Below are positions 63,946 to 64,000 of a stretch of 64,000 nucleotides of DNA, one piece after another; positions within the stretch are counted from its first letter, which is position 1; every line of letters starts with the position of its first letter. The position numbers were made by a program, and so were the translations under genes. Source of the DNA: Pedobacter panaciterrae (GTDB taxonomy: Bacteria > Bacteroidota > Bacteroidia > Sphingobacteriales > Sphingobacteriaceae). The notes under the pieces are model-generated. The model had not been told where the DNA came from. It was given only the letters and a program-made list of their open reading frames with translations, and did no database searches. The stretch spans positions 806,001-870,000 of the forward strand of contig NZ_JABMKW010000017.1 of NCBI RefSeq assembly GCF_013204795.1, written 5' to 3'.

Positions 63946-64000
63946 TTATACTTTAGTAATTTCCGCGGCGCTAAGGCGCAATTCAATATCAACAGGATCT
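63946..64000 (-). CDS. Possible 3' end of a minus-strand gene
   Basis: A minus-strand frame open from the right edge ends in TAA at 63946 and encodes 17 visible residues ending SAAEITKV. It is too short to recognise. It could equally be a chance open frame. Confidence 0.3.
   Translation of the reverse strand, partial: DPVDIELRLSAAEITKV

Noticed and set aside
1..64000. CRISPR arrays, insertion sequences, prophage or tRNA genes
   Set aside because: No regularly spaced direct repeats, transposase or integrase motifs, or cloverleaf sequences were found.

Overview
The window is AT-rich chromosomal DNA from a Bacteroidota bacterium, most likely a Pedobacter-like member of the Sphingobacteriaceae. 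The evidence is a complete alternative complex III (actABCDEF) joined to a caa3-type cytochrome oxidase cluster, several Bacteroidota-typical families (DUF4286, DUF4251, DUF4369-thioredoxin, DUF983, DUF2461), promoters of the TAnnTTTG type and a long SecA. The genus is an inference. I saw no rRNA or tRNA gene, CRISPR array, insertion sequence or prophage, so this is core genome with small lineage-specific oddities.

Left part (1-16.0 kb): a DUF1800 gene runs off the left edge. It is followed by a tandem pair of JmjC/cupin_8 proteins, a VWA plus MoxR-type AAA+ pair, a membrane metallophosphoesterase and a UbiA-like membrane protein. On the minus strand an apparent operon encodes a lipoprotein shaped like an S9 peptidase but without its catalytic Ser and His, followed by a sensor kinase and an OmpR-type regulator. 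A TPR protein, a DUF4286 protein and RfbC follow on the plus strand.

Middle part (16.1-35 kb): after an OmpA-like lipoprotein, one long minus-strand block carries the aerobic respiratory chain. From the promoter side it reads actA-F, oxidase subunits II and I, heme A synthase (ctaA), heme O synthase (ctaB), two subunit III genes, subunit IV, a SCO-like protein, DUF420, a small CxxC membrane protein, DUF983 and DUF2461. ACIII would oxidise menaquinol and pass electrons to the oxidase, while ctaA and ctaB make heme A. The SCO-like protein has glycines where its copper-binding cysteines should be, and the small CxxC protein lies just downstream.

Right part (35-64 kb): housekeeping and metabolic genes. 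These are a deoxyhypusine-synthase-family protein, an outer-membrane barrel, an O-methyltransferase-like protein, a SirB1-like protein, an esterase, prfB with its programmed frameshift, a DUF937-like protein, pgi, DUF4251, a glutamine cyclotransferase-like lipoprotein, yraN, dnaG, an SGNH hydrolase, an M20 peptidase, a SPOR protein, secA, purD, a DUF4369-thioredoxin, a degenerate arginase-family protein, an NAD-dependent epimerase, a SerB-like phosphatase fused to a SerA remnant with an ACT domain, tryptophan 2,3-dioxygenase and ilvE. Two copies of a REP-like inverted repeat lie at about 49.6 and 54.8 kb.

The best candidates for something undescribed are the catalytically dead S9 lipoprotein with its two-component system, the SerB-SerA(deleted Rossmann)-ACT chimera, and the cysteine-less SCO beside a small CxxC membrane protein. 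All functional statements come from reading motifs; no database search was run.
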